A DNA stretch of 64,000 nt from Maribellus comscasis (GCF_009762775.1 NZ_CP046401.1:6026001-6090000); one strand, 5' to 3'; shown: positions 17,450 through 26,840, counted from the first letter of the stretch. Numbers and translations: made by a program. The notes: a model not told the origin generated them from the letters alone.

Positions 17450-18685
17450 ATGCTATCGGTTAAAAATTATATCAGTCATTTTGAAAACATCTGGAATGAA
17501 AGCCCGGTTGATTTCCCCGCTTTTGAAAAAACATATTCGTCAAATGAGCAGAAAATACGTGAACAGCATTTTTCTGATTTTCAGCAAAAGATAAACGGAT
17601 TAAAATCAAAACGTAAAGTGGAAGAATTGCGGAGGAGTGATCCTTCCCAAACATTTTTTCCGGTTTTTAAATCGTTTCTTCAAACCGTTTTTGATTTTGA
17701 CCAGGAACACCTGGAAATCATTCTTTCCGATAAATTTAAAAATGTAAGCAGAGATTTTTTTTACAAGGCCCGTGAATTTGGTCCGGAACTTTCGCCCGAG
17801 AATATTTATCAGGGAATGCGAAATGTTTGGATTATGAATGGAATTCAGCTGATGATGGATATCCCGGTGGATATTACTCCATCTGTTTTTGGTTACAGTA
17901 TGATTTATCCGTACAGCGATAATTTGCTCGACGATCCAAATATTTCTGCCGAAGAGAAGCAATATTTCAGTGTCCGTTTTAACCGGCGATTGCATGGGGA
18001 AGTGGTGTTGGCGCAAAGTTTTACGGAGTTGCAGCTTTTTAAGCTGGTTGAAATGTTTGAAAAACAATTTCCAAGAACTGAATTTCCAAAAGTTTTTGAA
18101 AGTTTGTACGCTATTCAACAGGGACAAACCAACAGTTTACAACTTAACGGAACAACAGAAATTTCAGATAACGAGATTCAAAAAATATGTTTTGAAAAGG
18201 GAGGAGCCTCTGTTTTGGCCGATGGTTACCTGGTGGCCGGCAGATTGACCGAAAATGAAGAACGGGCTTTGTTTGGATATGGGGTTTATCTTCAGTTACT
18301 TGATGATATTCAGGATGTAAAAGAGGATGCTGAAGCGCAAACCAGAACCATTTTTTCTCGCCGGAATGATTACGATCTGGATAAATTTGTAAATAAAACC
18401 ATTCACTTTGGACGAAAAGCATTGGATGAAATGTATTGTTTTAAAGGTTCCCAAATTGAGACATTTATTAAACTGATGAATCGCAGTATTGAAACCATGA
18501 TAATTGAATCGGTAGGAATGAATGAACAACATTATTCCGCCGAATTTTTGGCCAAACTGGAAAAACAATCGCCTTTGCGTTTTGATTTTGTTCGAAAAAA
18601 GAGAAGTCAGTCAACGTCAAGCCGATTTTCTTTTTTTAAGAAGTATTTTGAGCAAAATGTCCCTGGCCGGGCAGTTCAGTTTTAA
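17450..18685 (+). CDS. orphan class I isoprenoid-synthase-like enzyme
   Basis: A 411-residue, helix-rich, cytoplasmic protein. Two aspartate clusters sit at the spacing of class I prenyltransferases and terpene synthases: D157-N-L-L-D161-D162 in YPYSDNLLDDPN and D285-D-I-Q-D289 in LQLLDDIQDVKED. These would bind magnesium and a prenyl diphosphate. Between them a KGGASVLADGYLVAG helix resembles the polyprenyl synthetase core. Compared with farnesyl or octaprenyl diphosphate synthases (about 300-330 residues) it has an extra N-terminal helical region of about 90 residues and a basic C-terminal tail. Product is unknown, and no terpene-modifying genes are next to it. A weak -7-like TATTTTTA lies at 17424. 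Confidence 0.75.
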   Translation: MLSVKNYISHFENIWNESPVDFPAFEKTYSSNEQKIREQHFSDFQQKINGLKSKRKVEELRRSDPSQTFFPVFKSFLQTVFDFDQEHLEIILSDKFKNVSRDFFYKAREFGPELSPENIYQGMRNVWIMNGIQLMMDIPVDITPSVFGYSMIYPYSDNLLDDPNISAEEKQYFSVRFNRRLHGEVVLAQSFTELQLFKLVEMFEKQFPRTEFPKVFESLYAIQQGQTNSLQLNGTTEISDNEIQKICFEKGGASVLADGYLVAGRLTENEERALFGYGVYLQLLDDIQDVKEDAEAQTRTIFSRRNDYDLDKFVNKTIHFGRKALDEMYCFKGSQIETFIKLMNRSIETMIIESVGMNEQHYSAEFLAKLEKQSPLRFDFVRKKRSQSTSSRFSFFKKYFEQNVPGRAVQF

Positions 18686-18773
18686 ACTCTTAGCAGAAAC
18701 GAATAAAAAAGAGTACACATCTTAATAAGGGATTTCTAATGGCTTGGAACTAATAGTTGTAAAGTAGAAAAAG

Positions 18774-18962
18774 TTGATTATCAAGTTTTTTGGAAGAGTT
18801 GAAAGTTGTGTGAGGTGTGGTTCTGATAAAATATTTGTTGAGACCGATTTCAAGAAAATACCTGTAAATGAATTTTCTTCAAATGAAATAGCGATCGATT
18901 CGTATCGTTGCAGGCTTTGCGGCTACAAAGCGGATAAAGAAAAATATAACAAGGCTACTTAA
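18774..18962 (+). CDS. small zinc-ribbon-like protein
   Basis: A 62-residue frame with two CxxC pairs, CVRCGS near residue 12 and CRLCGY near residue 46, the spacing of a treble-clef or zinc-ribbon fold. The start would be TTG (bases 18774-18776); no ATG is available between the preceding stop and the first CxxC. The ordered cysteines argue for a real protein but codon use and the weak start leave doubt. Function unknown. Confidence 0.5.
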   Translation: MIIKFFGRVESCVRCGSDKIFVETDFKKIPVNEFSSNEIAIDSYRCRLCGYKADKEKYNKAT

Positions 18963-19096
18963 AAATGCAGGAAGGCAAAGAATAATAAGTGGATGAGATT
19001 TAAAGTTTCCTTTTAAAAAAATTGCGAGCGTTGGACGGATTATTTGTAGTTGGAGTCTAAAATCCCGAAAATATTTTAATCCTGAAAAATTAGATC

Positions 19097-19104
19097 TAAG
19101 TTTG
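19097..19104 (+). promoter_or_regulatory. -7 promoter element before the sulfatase
   Basis: TAAGTTTG matches TAnnTTTG. It leaves a leader of about 60 bases before the ATG at 19166. The preceding 90 bases hold no gene. Confidence 0.5.
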
Positions 19105-19165
19105 TGGGAAAACCAAAAAACGCCGTATTAAAAAGCAATAAAATTGGAAATAAAATGTATTTGTT

Positions 19166-20572
19166 ATGAATAAGATACTGCTGCTGTCGTTCTCTCTTTT
19201 CTTTCTTTTCACTTTGGGATGCTCAAAAACTAAAATAGAGAAGAAGCCAAATATTATATTAATTTTTATTGATGACATGGGGTGGGCTGATTTATCATGT
19301 TTTGGAAATACCGATGTACAAACACCAAATATAGATAAGCTGGCTTCGGAAGGAATTGCCTTTGAACAGTTTTACGTTAATTCACCTATATGCTCGCCTT
19401 CTCGTGTGGCCATTTCAACCGGTACTTATCCGCAGCGTTGGAATATCACTTCTTATCTGGCACGTCGTGAGTTAAATCAGGAGCGCGGCATTGCAAATTG
19501 GTTAGATCCTTCAGCGCCAATGTTGGCAAGAAGTCTTCATGAAGCTGGTTATACAACCGGACATTTTGGAAAATGGCACATGGGAGGACAGCGGGATGTT
19601 ACCAATGCACCGCAAATTACCGAATATGGCTTTGATGAATCGCTGACCAATTTTGAAGGAATGGGAGCAAAATTGTTGCCACTTACAATAGACGAAACAG
19701 GGAAAGTAGGGCGAATTTGGGAAGGCGCTGAAATACTGGGAGAACCATTTACTTGGATGCAACGCTCTGAAATAACTACAGGCTTTATTGATGCGGCCAT
19801 TCAGTTTATGGAAAAAGCCGACAGTACACAGAAACCATTTTATGTAAACATCTGGCCCGATGATGTGCACAGTCCTTACTGGCCGCCTTATGAGGAATAC
19901 GGAGTTGCCAAAGAAGCGGGGAAACGAGGACTGTACCTGGCAGTTTTGGAAGCGATGGACAAACAGTTTGGAAAATTGTTTGAGTATGTCCAGTTGAACG
20001 AAAGACTGCGCGACAATACTTTGATTTTGTTTTGCTCCGATAATGGTCCGGAACTGGGAGCGGGCAGAGCAGGTGAGTTAAAAGGGTATAAAACACATTT
20101 GTATGAAGGCGGTATCCGTTCTTCGTTTTTTGTTTGGGGACCCGGATTTATCGATAACAATGCAGCAGGAACACGCAATAAAGAATCACTTCTTTCTGCT
20201 ATCGACATTACACCATCGCTGCTTGAGTTGGCCGGAGCAAAAGCTCCTGAAAATATCGATTTCGACGGAGAGAATCTTCTAACAACCATTCTGGGTGAAG
20301 AAAAAAAATCGCATTCTTCGCCAATTTTTTATAGCCGGCCACCCGATAGGAAGAATTATTATGGTTTTGAAAATCTTCCGGATTTGGCTGTACGTGAAAA
20401 CGATTGGAAGCTATTGTGCGATTACGATGGGAGCCGGCCGGAACTCTACAACATTGTAAACGACCCGGGCGAAACCAAAAACATGGCTGAGGAGCATCCG
20501 GAGCTTACACAGTCGATGACTCAAAAAGTAGTTTCCTGGTACAAATCGATGCCGGTACTGGAACAGGAATAA
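19166..20572 (+). CDS. formylglycine-dependent sulfatase lipoprotein
   Basis: A 468-residue type I (S1) sulfatase anchored as a lipoprotein (FTLGC, Cys19). The metal-binding start LIFIDDMGWADLSCFG and the formylglycine motif C76-S-P-S-R are intact; the cysteine would need oxidation by an anaerobic or FGE-type maturase not encoded here. Later motifs are FGKWHMGG and LFCSDNGPELGAG. Such enzymes remove sulfate from marine glycans or mucins. It stands alone between its own promoter and the AraC gene, with no SusC/SusD genes nearby. The exact S1 subfamily and substrate cannot be fixed by eye. Confidence 0.93.
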   Translation: MNKILLLSFSLFFLFTLGCSKTKIEKKPNIILIFIDDMGWADLSCFGNTDVQTPNIDKLASEGIAFEQFYVNSPICSPSRVAISTGTYPQRWNITSYLARRELNQERGIANWLDPSAPMLARSLHEAGYTTGHFGKWHMGGQRDVTNAPQITEYGFDESLTNFEGMGAKLLPLTIDETGKVGRIWEGAEILGEPFTWMQRSEITTGFIDAAIQFMEKADSTQKPFYVNIWPDDVHSPYWPPYEEYGVAKEAGKRGLYLAVLEAMDKQFGKLFEYVQLNERLRDNTLILFCSDNGPELGAGRAGELKGYKTHLYEGGIRSSFFVWGPGFIDNNAAGTRNKESLLSAIDITPSLLELAGAKAPENIDFDGENLLTTILGEEKKSHSSPIFYSRPPDRKNYYGFENLPDLAVRENDWKLLCDYDGSRPELYNIVNDPGETKNMAEEHPELTQSMTQKVVSWYKSMPVLEQE

Positions 20573-20582
20573 ACCAACTTGT

Positions 20583-20668
20583 TTGAAATTTGATAGCCGA
20601 AGAACAGCTCGGTGTCGTATGATTTGCAAATTTCAAAAAGGATATTTTGGTCTTATTTTGTATCTTTG
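20583..20668 (+). promoter_or_regulatory. araC-type promoter region with operator-like sites and -7 element
   Basis: A site reading TTGAAATTTGCAAA on the minus strand lies at 20623-20636. A partial partner in the opposite direction (TTGAAATTTG) starts at 20583; together they form an 11-bp inverted repeat (20582-20592 and 20626-20636). The -7 element TATCTTTG is at 20661-20668, 24 bases before the regulator's ATG. The same motif recurs twice at 21641-21675. Confidence 0.6.
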
Positions 20669-20692
20669 ATTTTTACAAACTAGGTTGTAATC

Positions 20693-21631
20693 ATGAAAGA
20701 CATCGGAAACACTTCGCTTGATGAATTCTACGAGGAAGCTGCAAATTTTACAGGTAAGGATATCGATACACTTTTACCGCCGGGTATCGGCAAGGAGATT
20801 GGACATTTTAATGTTTTTGACATTTCTGAAACTATTAGAGAGTTTAAGCAGAAAAATACAATGCCATACAATCGCCGGGCCTATTATAAAATCAGCCTGA
20901 TTAAGGGAAAAAACCGGGCTGAATATGCAGATAAGGTAATTGAAATAAAAAATAATGCCCTGTTGTTTGCTACTCCCAAAGTACCTTATCACTGGATTCC
21001 GCAAGATGAAAATCAATCGGGTGCATTTTGTGTTTTTACCGATGCGTTTCTGATTAAAAATAAAAGCGGTGTAGTTTTAGACGAACTGCCGATTTTTAAG
21101 TCGGGTGGTTACCCTGTTTTTGAAATTACTGATGAAGAGGTGGAAGAGCTCAGTTATATTTTCAAAAAGATTAAAAAGGAGATTGTTTCGGATTATGAGT
21201 ACAAGTACGATTTGTTGCGTAATTATGTTTTAGAGCTTATTCATTATGGTCAAAAGCTGCAACCAGCCAGTGCTTTGCGAAATAGTCAGACTGCCTCTGC
21301 GCGTATTGTTTCACTGTTTGTTGAATTGCTGGAGCGTCAGTTTCCCATTGAATCGCCCAATCAGAAATTAATGCTGCGATCAGCAAAGGAATACGCAGAA
21401 AGGTTGGCGGTTCACTCTAACCATCTTAACAAAGTTTTAAAAGAAAATACAGGTAAAACAACTACTGAGTTTATCAGCGGGAGGGTTTTACAGGAGGCAA
21501 AAATTTTACTTAAACAAACCGACTGGAATATTTCCGAAATTGCATACAGTTTGGGCTTTGAGGAGGTAGCCCATTTTTCCAACTTTTTCAAAAAGCAAAC
21601 TTCAGTTGCTCCGTTGTCGTTTCGATCATAA
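20693..21631 (+). CDS. AraC-family transcriptional regulator
   Basis: A 312-residue regulator with an N-terminal cupin-like sensing domain (about 1-190) and a C-terminal double helix-turn-helix (about 210-312). Diagnostic pieces are LAVHSNHLNKVLKENTGKTTTEFI and the second helix-turn-helix WNISEIAYSLGFEEVAHFSNFFKK. It is followed by a short-chain dehydrogenase gene 100 bases away; AraC-plus-SDR pairs are common in Bacteroidota, and shared operator-like sites before both genes suggest that the regulator controls itself and the dehydrogenase. The inducer is unknown. The ATG is supported by a -7 element 24 bases upstream. Confidence 0.92.
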   Translation: MKDIGNTSLDEFYEEAANFTGKDIDTLLPPGIGKEIGHFNVFDISETIREFKQKNTMPYNRRAYYKISLIKGKNRAEYADKVIEIKNNALLFATPKVPYHWIPQDENQSGAFCVFTDAFLIKNKSGVVLDELPIFKSGGYPVFEITDEEVEELSYIFKKIKKEIVSDYEYKYDLLRNYVLELIHYGQKLQPASALRNSQTASARIVSLFVELLERQFPIESPNQKLMLRSAKEYAERLAVHSNHLNKVLKENTGKTTTEFISGRVLQEAKILLKQTDWNISEIAYSLGFEEVAHFSNFFKKQTSVAPLSFRS

Positions 21632-21640
21632 AACTGATAT

Positions 21641-21704
21641 TTGAATTTTGCAAATAAAAGATTGAAGTTTGCAAAGCGCTGTTCCCCTTTTTGTCTGAAC
21701 TTTG
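21641..21704 (+). promoter_or_regulatory. AraC-type direct-repeat operator and -7-like element before the SDR
   Basis: TTGAATTTTGCAAA (21641-21654) and TTGAAGTTTGCAAA (21662-21675) match at 13 of 14 bases and are exactly 21 bp apart, two helical turns, the arrangement used by AraC dimers. The -7-like GAACTTTG lies at 21697-21704, so the nearer site abuts the upstream promoter element. Confidence 0.65.
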
Positions 21705-21731
21705 TATTTATCAAATCATAAAAATTAAACA

Positions 21732-22496
21732 ATGGAAACAAAAAGTAAGATTGCACTGGTTACAGGTGGTAGTCGCGGGCTGGGAAGAGAAATGGCTCTT
21801 AGCCTTGCTAAAAAGGGAATCGATGTTGTACTAACGTACAAAAGTAGCAAACAGAAAGCAGATGAGGTAGTTACTGAAATTCGGTCGTTAGGGCAAAAAG
21901 CAGCAGCGTTTCAACTGGATACCGCCAATGTTAAGGAGTTTGATGAGTTTTTAAGCGTGGTAACCAACTACCTAAATGAAGAAACAGGAAGCAAAAATTT
22001 CGATTTTCTGATTAACAATGCCGGAACCGGTTTATACGCACAATTTGCCGAAACAACAGAAGAACAGTTTGATGAAATGACGAATATTCATTATAAAGGA
22101 GTGTTCTTTTTAACACAAAAATCTTTGCCTTTTATTAATGACGGCGGACGTATCATTACCATTTCATCGGGACTTGCACGTTTTGCAATGCCGGGTTACG
22201 CTGTTTACAGTTCAGCAAAAGGAGCGATTGAAGTGCTAACAAAGTATCTGGCCAAAGAATTGGGACCACGTGGAATTGCTGCAAATGTAGTTGCACCCGG
22301 AGCCATTGAAACTGATTTTGGCGGAGGTTTGGTGCGGGACAACAAAGATATAAATACTCACATTGCAGGATTAACTGCTCTGGGCCGTGTTGGCCTGCCT
22401 GAAGATATAGGTGGCGTAGTTGCCTTTTTATGCACCGAAGAAGGGCGCTGGATTAACGCTCAACGAATTGAAGTTTCAGGCGGAATGAATCTTTAA
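21732..22496 (+). CDS. short-chain dehydrogenase/reductase
   Basis: A 254-residue SDR. The NAD(P)-binding glycine motif TGGSRGLG is at residues 11-18, NNAG at 95-98, and the catalytic Ser146 and Tyr159-x3-Lys163 (YSSAK) are present. A basic patch after the first strand (TYKSSKQKA) favours NADPH. It ends with the family's GRWINAQRIEVSGG. The substrate is unknown. Induction by the neighbouring AraC protein is likely from two direct-repeat sites in its promoter. A strong bidirectional terminator separates it from the convergent efflux operon. Confidence 0.93.
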   Translation: METKSKIALVTGGSRGLGREMALSLAKKGIDVVLTYKSSKQKADEVVTEIRSLGQKAAAFQLDTANVKEFDEFLSVVTNYLNEETGSKNFDFLINNAGTGLYAQFAETTEEQFDEMTNIHYKGVFFLTQKSLPFINDGGRIITISSGLARFAMPGYAVYSSAKGAIEVLTKYLAKELGPRGIAANVVAPGAIETDFGGGLVRDNKDINTHIAGLTALGRVGLPEDIGGVVAFLCTEEGRWINAQRIEVSGGMNL

Positions 22497-22517
22497 TCTT
22501 TCAAAACTGTTTTTAGC

Positions 22518-22554
22518 CATGCCCCAAACGGGAGTGGGGCATGACTTATTTTTT
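22518..22554. terminator. bidirectional terminator between SDR and efflux operon
   Basis: CATGCCCC (22518-22525) and GGGGCATG (22536-22543) form a perfect 8-bp stem followed by a T run on the plus strand. Confidence 0.8.
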
Positions 22555-23731
22555 ACATGTATTGATTTAATTCTGCAAAAGCGTCATTCAATTTCTTTTC
22601 CATTTCCAAAATTTTATCGATACTTTCATTGTAAACAGAAAGTTCGAGAATATAATCAATCAATCCAATTTCTCCGTGATTTAAAGCTTTCTCCAAAAAT
22701 GACGCATTGTTTACATCTTCCATTCCACTTTTATATTCCACTACATTTTCTTGTAATTGTATAAATTTTTGATGTGTTGCTTTTAAAAGGTTGTAAAACC
22801 GCAATTTGTTATCTCTGGTGACGCTTTGTAGAGCTTCTGCCTCCGCTTTTGCATGTTTTACAGTATTTATGTTTTCCCACAAAGGAATGGTAACACCGAT
22901 AATAAAACCCTGAAAATGTGCTGCATCTCTTTTTTCGCTCATGTAGCCTGTATTTATTTTAGGCAACTGTTCTGCTTTTGAAAGTTTTATTTTGTTTTCT
23001 CGTATTTGAACTTCTTTTTTTAGCCAGCTTAACATTGGATTTTTTTGTTCGGCTACCAAATACCACTTTTCAAAATCAGAAGGAATATTTAAAATTGGAA
23101 ATTGTTTTAAACTGAAGTCAAGCGGCTTTCCCCCATTTAATCCTTGGAGTTTAATGAGAAGTGCTTTTTGTTCAATCTCAACGGCTTCCAGTTCTTTTTC
23201 AGCCGATAATTTATTCAAACGCGATTTATTGTATTCCAGAATATTGGTTTCTCCGGCATCAAATCTTTGCTTGTAAGCAACAAAAATACTATCTGCGAGC
23301 AATTTCCTTTTATCAAGTTCAGCGTGCATTGCGTTAGTATATATAAGTTCATTGCATGTAAGTCTCGTTTCCAGCAGAACGTCTTTTTTTTGTTTATCGA
23401 ATTGAAGTTCTACTTGTTCGTTTTTTATATTCGAAATATTGTTTCTGAATTTATAGACGGTTGGGAAATCGAAAGATTGAGAAATGCTCACATCCGTTCT
23501 GTTGCCAACAGCATCCGGCTCCACCCACAAGTAGTGATATTCTACTTCCGGATTTTCCAGGAAAATTCCCGAACGGTTGTTTAGTTTTTCTGCGTCGGCA
23601 TTTTTTCTTAAAGCTGCCAATGTAGTATTGTTTTGTTCTACTGCCTGTAGCACGTCTTCTATTTTTTGCTGAGCGAAAAGCCCCCAATTTACCATTAACA
23701 GGGCGACAATTATGAATAGTTGTTTTTTCAT
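22553..23731 (-). CDS. TolC-family outer-membrane efflux protein
   Basis: A 392-residue outer-membrane channel subunit with a signal peptide (MKKQLFIIVALLMVNWGLFA). The body is two TolC repeats of long amphipathic helices (DVLLETRLTCNELIY, LINKLQGLNGGKPLDF-type turn, NAFAELNQY end). It is the last gene of the metal-efflux operon and its start overlaps the RND pump's stop by four bases. With the pump and adaptor it forms the tripartite export channel. It lacks a visible lipobox. Length is a little short for the family (400-460). Confidence 0.88.
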   Translation of the reverse strand: MKKQLFIIVALLMVNWGLFAQQKIEDVLQAVEQNNTTLAALRKNADAEKLNNRSGIFLENPEVEYHYLWVEPDAVGNRTDVSISQSFDFPTVYKFRNNISNIKNEQVELQFDKQKKDVLLETRLTCNELIYTNAMHAELDKRKLLADSIFVAYKQRFDAGETNILEYNKSRLNKLSAEKELEAVEIEQKALLIKLQGLNGGKPLDFSLKQFPILNIPSDFEKWYLVAEQKNPMLSWLKKEVQIRENKIKLSKAEQLPKINTGYMSEKRDAAHFQGFIIGVTIPLWENINTVKHAKAEAEALQSVTRDNKLRFYNLLKATHQKFIQLQENVVEYKSGMEDVNNASFLEKALNHGEIGLIDYILELSVYNESIDKILEMEKKLNDAFAELNQYM

Positions 23732-26700
23732 GCTTCTTCTGTTTTAACGTTTCCGCGACCATTTAAAAGAACAAATACAATGGGAATGATGTAGACGTTA
23801 AGTAATGTAGATGTTAATAATCCAGCTAAAATTACTTTTGCCATAGGGCTTTGAATTTCATTTCCTGAAAGATGGCCTCTCATTGCCAAAGGAATTAATG
23901 CAAGTGCAGCGGTTAACGCAGTCATTAAAATAGCATTTAACCGGTCGCTTGAACCTTTAATTACCGTTTCAGCTAGTGAGAAACCTTGTTTTTGCAGTTT
24001 TTGGTAGTTTGATATCAAAAGTATTCCGTTTCTGGTTGCAATTCCAAACAAAGTGATAAATCCAATAATCGCAGGAATACTCAAAACTCCCGAAGTAAAA
24101 TAAATAGCAAAAATACCACCAATGAGTGCCAGAGGAAGATTTAGCAAAATAATTCCTGCCAGTTTAAAGTTTCTGAATTCCTGAAATAGAAGAAGATAAA
24201 TCAGTAGAATTGAAATTACCGACGCCAGCAAGAGCGTTCGGGAAGCTTTGGCTTCACTTTCAAACTGCCCGCCATATTCAACACGATAACCTTCAGGAAG
24301 TTCTATGTTTGCATTTATATTTTTTTGAATGTCCTCTACCACGCTGCGAAGATCGCGTCCTGCTACATTTGCCGAAATCACAAGTTTTCGCTGCACGTTT
24401 TCGCGGCTGATAGAACTGGGACCGCTTGCCGATTTTATTTCAGCTACTTCTTCCAGTGGTACTTTTTTCCCGTCCCAGGTACCAATCAGCGCATTTTTGA
24501 TACCTTCGATGGATTCAGTGTAATCTTTGTTGAGTCTCAAAATAAGGTCAAAACTTTGTTGCCCTTCAAAAATGTCTCCCATTTTTGCCCCGGCGAATGC
24601 AATGTCAACAAACTTATTAAACTGTTCAATTGTAATTCCGTAGTTTGCAAGCAAATCCCTGTCGGGGCGGATTTGAATTTGTGGTATTTCTACTTGTTGT
24701 TGAACATTTACGTCAACGAGTCCTTCAATACCAATGATGGTGTTCCTGATTTCATTTCCGATTGTAAACATGCGGTTTAAATTGTTTCCGAACAGTTTTA
24801 TGGCAATATTGGCCCGTGTTCCGGAAAGCATATGATCAATTCGATGCCCCAGTGGTTGCCCCACGGTAAATGCAATTCCGGGAATAGATGCCAGCGTCAT
24901 TCGCACATCTGCCAAAAATTCTTCCTGACTTCGTTTTTCCAGTTGAAAGTTTACATCTATTTCAGCGCTGTTGGTGGTTTGTGAGTGTTCATCAAGCTCT
25001 CCGCGTCCGGTTCGGCGCGCTGTGGTTAAAACTTCAGGTATGGCAAGTAACTCATCTTCTGCCAGGTTGCCAATTCGATTGCTTTCTTCCAGCGAAATTC
25101 CGGGTTTACTTACTACCGATAAAGTGAGTGAACCTTCATTGAATTCCGGTAAAAAGCTTCTTCCGAGAGTTGAAAAGGCAATTATTGCAACTACAAATAC
25201 AGCAAGAGTGGACGAAATGGCCAGGGTTTTATGTTTCAGGGTCCAAGTAAGCGAGCGCTCATATAAATCGCTTAGTTTCCGTACCAGCCACTTCTCTTTT
25301 TCGTTTTTAGCCAGGTATTTGTTGTTGGCCAAAATCATTTTTGATAGTAAAGGAGTTAGTGTCATTGCAACAACGAGCGAAACAAAAAGCGATACAGTAA
25401 AAGCAATTCCAAGTGGTTTTAGCATTCTTCCTTCCATTCCCGAAAGAAAAAATAGTGGAAGAAATGCCACCATAATAATTATTGTCGCATTTAATATTGA
25501 AGATCGGATTTCTTTTGACGCTTCAAAAACAACAGTGAAATATGACTCTCTTTCGTTTAGCGGTTTTTGGTGGTTTTGTCTTAATCTCTTGTAAACGTTT
25601 TCCACATCGATAATGGCATCGTCAACCAGTGAGCCAATTGCAATGGTCATTCCGCCTAAACTCATGGTATTAATATTTAGTCCAAAGGCTTTCATCACAA
25701 TAATTGCTCCAAGTAATGACAAGGGAATGGCAAGTAAAGAGATGATAGTAGTTCTGAAACTTCCAAGGAAAATAAAAAGAATAACAATTACAAAAATTGC
25801 CCCCTCGATCAACGCATTTTGTACGTTGTTTACCGAAGTATTGATAAAATCTGCCTGCCGAAAAATTTTGGTATCCAGATGTACATCAGGGGGAAGCGTG
25901 TTTTTTAGTTCTTCCAAATTTCTTTCAATCAGCTCTGTAACTTCCAGTGTATTTACGTGTGGCTGTTTTGACACGGATACAATAATTGCAGGTTTGCTGT
26001 TGTGCGATGCATAGCCCATTTTTACCGCGCTTCCAATTTTTACCTCAGCCACATCGCGAATTCGAACCGGTTTTCCGTTTCGTGTTTTGATAAATGAATT
26101 TCCCAGTTCTTCCAGGTCAAAAGTTCGGGCTATCCCCCGAATGACATACTCATTTCCGTACTGACGAACTATACCGCCCATCGAGTTTTGACTGATTCCC
26201 TTACAGATGCCAGCCAGTTCTTCCAATGATACCTTGTAATATCCCATCTTTTGCGGATCGACCAACACCTGGAATTGTTTCAGGTCTCCACCAATTATTG
26301 TAACCTGAGAAACGCCTCCGGTTGCAAGAATAAGTGGTTTTACATTCCATTCTGCAATGGTTCGCAAATCCATCATGCTGGTGCTGTCGGCCTGCATCCC
26401 AATAAAAAATATTTCGCCCATTACACTCGATTGTGGCGCTAAAATGGGCTGCCCGGCACCAACAGGCATTTGAGCTGTTACCTGAATCAGTTTTTCACTT
26501 ACAATTTGCCGGGCTTTATATACATCTGTTCCCCAGTCAAAATCGACCCAAACAAATGAAAATCCCTGCGATGAGGAAGAACGCACTCTGCGAACGTCAT
26601 TTGCGCCGTTAACAGCAGTTTCAATAGGAAATGTAACCAGTCGTTCCACTTCCTCTGAAGCCATCCCGTGAACATCGGTCATTATCACAACTGTTGGTGC

Positions 26701-26829
26701 GGTTAGATCTGGAAATACATCTACGTCCATATTTTGAGCCGTGTAAGTTCCGAAAATAACCAATACCACAGAACTAAACAGAATGAAATATTTGTTCTTT
26801 AAAGAAAACTTTATAATATTATTCAGCAT
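23728..26829 (-). CDS. CzcA/CusA-family heavy-metal RND efflux pump
   Basis: A 1033-residue inner-membrane proton antiporter of the HME-RND family, full length with twelve predicted helices and two large periplasmic loops. The fourth-helix motif reads AIGSLVDDAIIDVENVYKR, carrying the acidic residues used in proton relay. The periplasmic segment GHRIDHMLSGTRANIAIK aligns with the CusA region around its metal-binding methionine, but the other CusA methionine position falls in GRGELDEHSQTTN without methionine, so the metal cannot be assigned: copper/silver or zinc/cobalt/nickel are possible. It lies between adaptor and TolC genes, 11 bases after the adaptor. Confidence 0.95.
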   Translation of the reverse strand: MLNNIIKFSLKNKYFILFSSVVLVIFGTYTAQNMDVDVFPDLTAPTVVIMTDVHGMASEEVERLVTFPIETAVNGANDVRRVRSSSSQGFSFVWVDFDWGTDVYKARQIVSEKLIQVTAQMPVGAGQPILAPQSSVMGEIFFIGMQADSTSMMDLRTIAEWNVKPLILATGGVSQVTIIGGDLKQFQVLVDPQKMGYYKVSLEELAGICKGISQNSMGGIVRQYGNEYVIRGIARTFDLEELGNSFIKTRNGKPVRIRDVAEVKIGSAVKMGYASHNSKPAIIVSVSKQPHVNTLEVTELIERNLEELKNTLPPDVHLDTKIFRQADFINTSVNNVQNALIEGAIFVIVILFIFLGSFRTTIISLLAIPLSLLGAIIVMKAFGLNINTMSLGGMTIAIGSLVDDAIIDVENVYKRLRQNHQKPLNERESYFTVVFEASKEIRSSILNATIIIMVAFLPLFFLSGMEGRMLKPLGIAFTVSLFVSLVVAMTLTPLLSKMILANNKYLAKNEKEKWLVRKLSDLYERSLTWTLKHKTLAISSTLAVFVVAIIAFSTLGRSFLPEFNEGSLTLSVVSKPGISLEESNRIGNLAEDELLAIPEVLTTARRTGRGELDEHSQTTNSAEIDVNFQLEKRSQEEFLADVRMTLASIPGIAFTVGQPLGHRIDHMLSGTRANIAIKLFGNNLNRMFTIGNEIRNTIIGIEGLVDVNVQQQVEIPQIQIRPDRDLLANYGITIEQFNKFVDIAFAGAKMGDIFEGQQSFDLILRLNKDYTESIEGIKNALIGTWDGKKVPLEEVAEIKSASGPSSISRENVQRKLVISANVAGRDLRSVVEDIQKNINANIELPEGYRVEYGGQFESEAKASRTLLLASVISILLIYLLLFQEFRNFKLAGIILLNLPLALIGGIFAIYFTSGVLSIPAIIGFITLFGIATRNGILLISNYQKLQKQGFSLAETVIKGSSDRLNAILMTALTAALALIPLAMRGHLSGNEIQSPMAKVILAGLLTSTLLNVYIIPIVFVLLNGRGNVKTEEA

Positions 26830-26840
26830 AGTGTCAGATT

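Noticed and set aside
24971..25594. Long open frame (207 codons) on the plus strand inside the RND pump gene
   Set aside because: Antisense shadow of a fully conserved pump gene; low-complexity serine-rich translation and no domain.
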